A stretch of 64,000 bases of DNA from Qingrenia yutianensis. Its GTDB lineage: Bacteria; Bacillota; Clostridia; UMGS1810. Position 1 is the first letter of the stretch. Every line of letters begins with the position of its first letter. The stretch covers positions 124,001-188,000 of the forward strand of contig NZ_JACRTE010000004.1 of assembly GCF_014385105.1 (NCBI RefSeq). The letters run 5' to 3'. Made by a program: the position numbers and the translations under genes. Below, one piece after another: positions 62,117 through 64,000 of this stretch. A model generated the notes under the pieces. The model ran no database searches and was not told where the DNA came from. It saw only the letters and a program-made list of their open reading frames with translations.

Positions 62117-62920
62117 ATGACAAAAATAAGTTTTCCGGGGCTTAATATCGGCTGGTTTGAGATAAACCCCATCGCTTTTGAAATTTTTAATTTAAAGGTG
62201 CATTGGTACGGAATTATCATTGCGCTCGGATTTACGCTTGCGATTTTGTACTGCGTGAAAATCAAAGATTACGCGGATATTTCGAGCGACAACATGCTGG
62301 ATATTGCCATATACGGCGCGCCGTCGGGCATAATCTGCGCGCGCATTTACTATGTGATTTTCAGTTTTGCCGATTATAAAGACAATCTTTGGGACGTTTT
62401 CAAAATCTGGAACGGCGGAATTGCCATTTACGGCGCGGTAATCGGTGCAGTTATTTCGGCATATATTTATTGCAGGGTTAAAAAGCTCAACACATTAAAA
62501 GTTTTCGATGTGTGCATTATGGGCGTTTTAATCGGGCAGATTATCGGCAGATGGGGAAACTTCGTAAACGGCGAGGCGCACGGCGGAGAAACGGATTTTA
62601 TCCTCCGAATGGGACTTTACGAAAACGGAAAAGAAATTTTTGTTCACCCCACGTTTTTGTATGAAAGTTTGTGGAATGCCGGAGTGTTTTTCGTTTTAAG
62701 ACGCATTATGAAAAGAAGGCGCTTTGACGGCGAGGTGTTTTTCAGCTATCTTGCTCTCTATTCGCTCGGCAGATTTTGGATTGAGGGTATGCGCACCGAC
62801 AGCCTTTACTGGGGAAGCGTGCGCGTGTCGCAGATTTTGGCGGCGGCGCTTGTCGTTTTGTCAGTTTGCCTAATAATTTACAAATTAAAGAAGAAAAAAG
62901 AGGGAAATTTGCAGCAATGA
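62117..62920 (+). CDS. lgt: Prolipoprotein diacylglyceryl transferase
   Basis: A 267-residue membrane enzyme attaching diacylglycerol to the lipobox Cys of lipoproteins, such as the two binding proteins in this window. Family motifs are HWYGIIIALGF, the Lgt signature GRWGNFVNGEAHG, HPTFLYESLWN and FWIEGMRTDSL. Seven membrane segments are expected. The ATG follows AAGAGGTAA. Terminal residues are Lys-rich and cytoplasmic. Confidence 0.95.
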   Translation: MTKISFPGLNIGWFEINPIAFEIFNLKVHWYGIIIALGFTLAILYCVKIKDYADISSDNMLDIAIYGAPSGIICARIYYVIFSFADYKDNLWDVFKIWNGGIAIYGAVIGAVISAYIYCRVKKLNTLKVFDVCIMGVLIGQIIGRWGNFVNGEAHGGETDFILRMGLYENGKEIFVHPTFLYESLWNAGVFFVLRRIMKRRRFDGEVFFSYLALYSLGRFWIEGMRTDSLYWGSVRVSQILAAALVVLSVCLIIYKLKKKKEGNLQQ

Positions 62921-62940
62921 TAAAAAATTGCAATTTGGGG

Positions 62941-62969
62941 TTGTAATTTGCAAAAAATGAATGTATAAT
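62941..62969 (+). promoter_or_regulatory. Sigma-A promoter of cysE
   Basis: TTGTAA (62941-62946), 17 bases, perfect TATAAT (62964-62969), 34 bases before the TTG start of cysE. Confidence 0.72.
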
Positions 62970-63002
62970 CTAACTTGGATTTATTTTGAATGGGGGATTT
63001 TT

Positions 63003-63704
63003 TTGAAAACCTTTTTATTTGTTCTTTTATCGCTTGTGATAATTGATTTGCTGATATTTGTTTTCCTTGCGTCAAAAGAGATTAAATGTATAAAAGAACG
63101 CGACCCTGCGGCGAGAAACTATTTTGAAATTCTTTTGCTTTATTCGGGTGTGCACGCGGTGGTGCGGTACAGATACGCGCATTTTTTCTACAAACTTCAT
63201 CTTTATTTTATAGCGCGTTTCATATCGCAGACAACGCGCTTTTTCACGGGTATTGAAATCCACCCCGGCGCGCAGATAGGAAAAGGACTTTTTATCGACC
63301 ATGGAATGGGTGTCGTTGTGGGCGAAACCACAATAATCGGCGACAACTGCACCGTTTATCAGGGTGTTACGCTCGGCGGAACGGGCAAAGACAAAGGTAA
63401 GCGCCACCCTACAATCGGCAACAATGTTATGATCGGCGCCGGCGCAAAAGTTTTGGGGCCGTTTAAAGTGGGCGACAATTCAAAAATTGCCGCAAATGCC
63501 GTTGTTTTGAGCGAGGTTCCGGCAAATTCAACCTGTGTCGGCGTTCCGGCGAGGGTTACGCGTCTTAACGGCGAAAAGGTGAGAAACGACTGCGACCTTG
63601 ACCAGATACATATTCCCGACCCCGTGTCGCAGGAGCTTTGCAAAATTTACAAGCGTATTTACGAACTTGAAAAATTGCAGAAGAATAAAAATGAAAATCA
63701 ATAA
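63003..63704 (+). CDS. cysE: Serine O-acetyltransferase
   Basis: A 233-residue enzyme making O-acetylserine for cysteine synthesis. An N-terminal hydrophobic helix (about 2-22), not usual for short CysE proteins, precedes the left-handed beta-helix domain with hexapeptide repeats: [54 protein letters not shown] and GVPAR. Start TTG 63003 follows GGGGGAT; the ATG at 62961 overlaps the -10 box. cysS lies 56 bases downstream, a common pairing that ties cysteine synthesis to its tRNA synthetase. No T-box leader is seen. Confidence 0.92.
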   Translation: MKTFLFVLLSLVIIDLLIFVFLASKEIKCIKERDPAARNYFEILLLYSGVHAVVRYRYAHFFYKLHLYFIARFISQTTRFFTGIEIHPGAQIGKGLFIDHGMGVVVGETTIIGDNCTVYQGVTLGGTGKDKGKRHPTIGNNVMIGAGAKVLGPFKVGDNSKIAANAVVLSEVPANSTCVGVPARVTRLNGEKVRNDCDLDQIHIPDPVSQELCKIYKRIYELEKLQKNKNENQ

Positions 63705-63760
63705 AATGCGTTTTATATAAACTTGCCGGAAAAACACGGCAGGAAAGGAAGAAATGTTTT

Positions 63761-64000
63761 ATGCAGCTTTACAATACGCTTACGCAGAAAAAAGAAGAAT
63801 TTGTGCCTATTGAAAAAAATAAGGTGAAAATGTATTCCTGCGGACCTACGGTTTACAATTATTTTCATATAGGAAACGCACGTCCGTTTATTGTGTTCGA
63901 CGTTTTGAGAAGATATTTTGAATACCGCGGATACGACGTAACGTTTGTTCAGAATTTCACCGATATAGACGATAAAATGATAAGGCGCGCAAACGAGGAG
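63761..64000 (+). CDS. cysS: Cysteinyl-tRNA synthetase, N-terminal 80 residues (cut by window edge)
   Basis: The frame begins [18 protein letters not shown] and shows the class I signature region [19 protein letters not shown], with the HIGN variant of HIGH and the zinc-ligand Cys in YSCGPT, then [15 protein letters not shown] and [22 protein letters not shown] precedes the ATG. The rest lies beyond base 64000. Confidence 0.95.
   Translation, partial: MQLYNTLTQKKEEFVPIEKNKVKMYSCGPTVYNYFHIGNARPFIVFDVLRRYFEYRGYDVTFVQNFTDIDDKMIRRANEE

Noticed and set aside
63705..63760. T-box leader before cysS
   Set aside because: The gap is only 56 bases and has just a short TGCCG/CGGCA stem; no T-box core sequence is visible there or before cysE.
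1..64000. CRISPR arrays, rRNA genes, intact transposases or a complete prophage
   Set aside because: No regularly spaced repeats, rRNA segments, transposase or phage structural genes were found on either strand.

Overview
The window looks like a chromosomal segment of an anaerobic, spore-forming, fermentative member of the Clostridia. The genus cannot be fixed by reading alone. Evidence for this: spoVG and a cotJ spore-coat locus, RNase Y, SLH-domain cell-surface proteins, two [FeFe]-hydrogenase-type proteins, bifunctional AdhE, AGGAGG-type ribosome sites and several TTG starts.

Region 1 (1-19981) is a surface polysaccharide locus. Two membrane sensors lie on the minus strand: the start of one, and a complete YesM-type histidine kinase. 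They are followed on the plus strand by a LipO/LplB/YtcP-type sugar ABC importer (lipoprotein plus two permeases). A MITE-like element of about 275 bp separates the importer from a run of large secreted proteins: two DUF4832-like (GH-A-like) proteins, one of them with a clear discoidin-like tail, two SLH-type proteins and two paralogous lectin-like secreted proteins. A perfect-looking 1118-bp tandem duplication lies inside this run and leaves two broken gene fragments between two intact genes.

Region 2 (20137-35336) is the most striking part. A 12-gene minus-strand operon reads mdh (LDH fold, Arg at the specificity position) - fumC - hdrB - hdrC - hdrA - flxD/mvhD - flxC - flxB - flxA - frdB-like - frdA-like - AspT/SucE-type exchanger. 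ATP-type PEP carboxykinase is encoded just upstream. Together these would convert PEP to oxaloacetate, malate, fumarate and succinate, and export it. The terminal fumarate reductase is soluble, has no membrane anchor, and is encoded with a complete Flx-Hdr NADH dehydrogenase/electron-bifurcation module. I propose an NADH-dependent, possibly ferredoxin-reducing cytoplasmic fumarate reductase. A one-mismatch Rex box sits just downstream of a good promoter for this operon. A second one-mismatch Rex box has nearly the same placement in front of adhE.

Region 3 (35470-43337) holds housekeeping genes (lytic transglycosylase, coaE, polA, spoVG), a tiny FeoB-associated membrane protein, a small putative DNA-binding protein behind a long inverted repeat, a class II aldolase, and DeoR- and LysR-type regulators.

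Region 4 (43362-53994) covers redox balance: Rex-preceded adhE, a phosphotransferase, then a hydrogenase cluster (thioredoxin-like ferredoxin, sensory-type HydS with PAS domain, SpoIIE-like phosphatase, group-B-like [FeFe] hydrogenase). A polar amino acid ABC importer follows.

Region 5 (54032-64000): a TPP riboswitch with terminator controls a ThiT-like thiamine ECF-S protein. A phage-type holin/amidase pair, three tRNAs (Met, Glu, Ser) and a cotJABC locus with a severely truncated cotJC follow. Last come rny, a pair of M16 peptidase-like genes (YmfF/YmfH type), lgt, cysE and the start of cysS.

All calls come from reading sequence and translations. No database search was possible, and promoters and operators were matched by eye.
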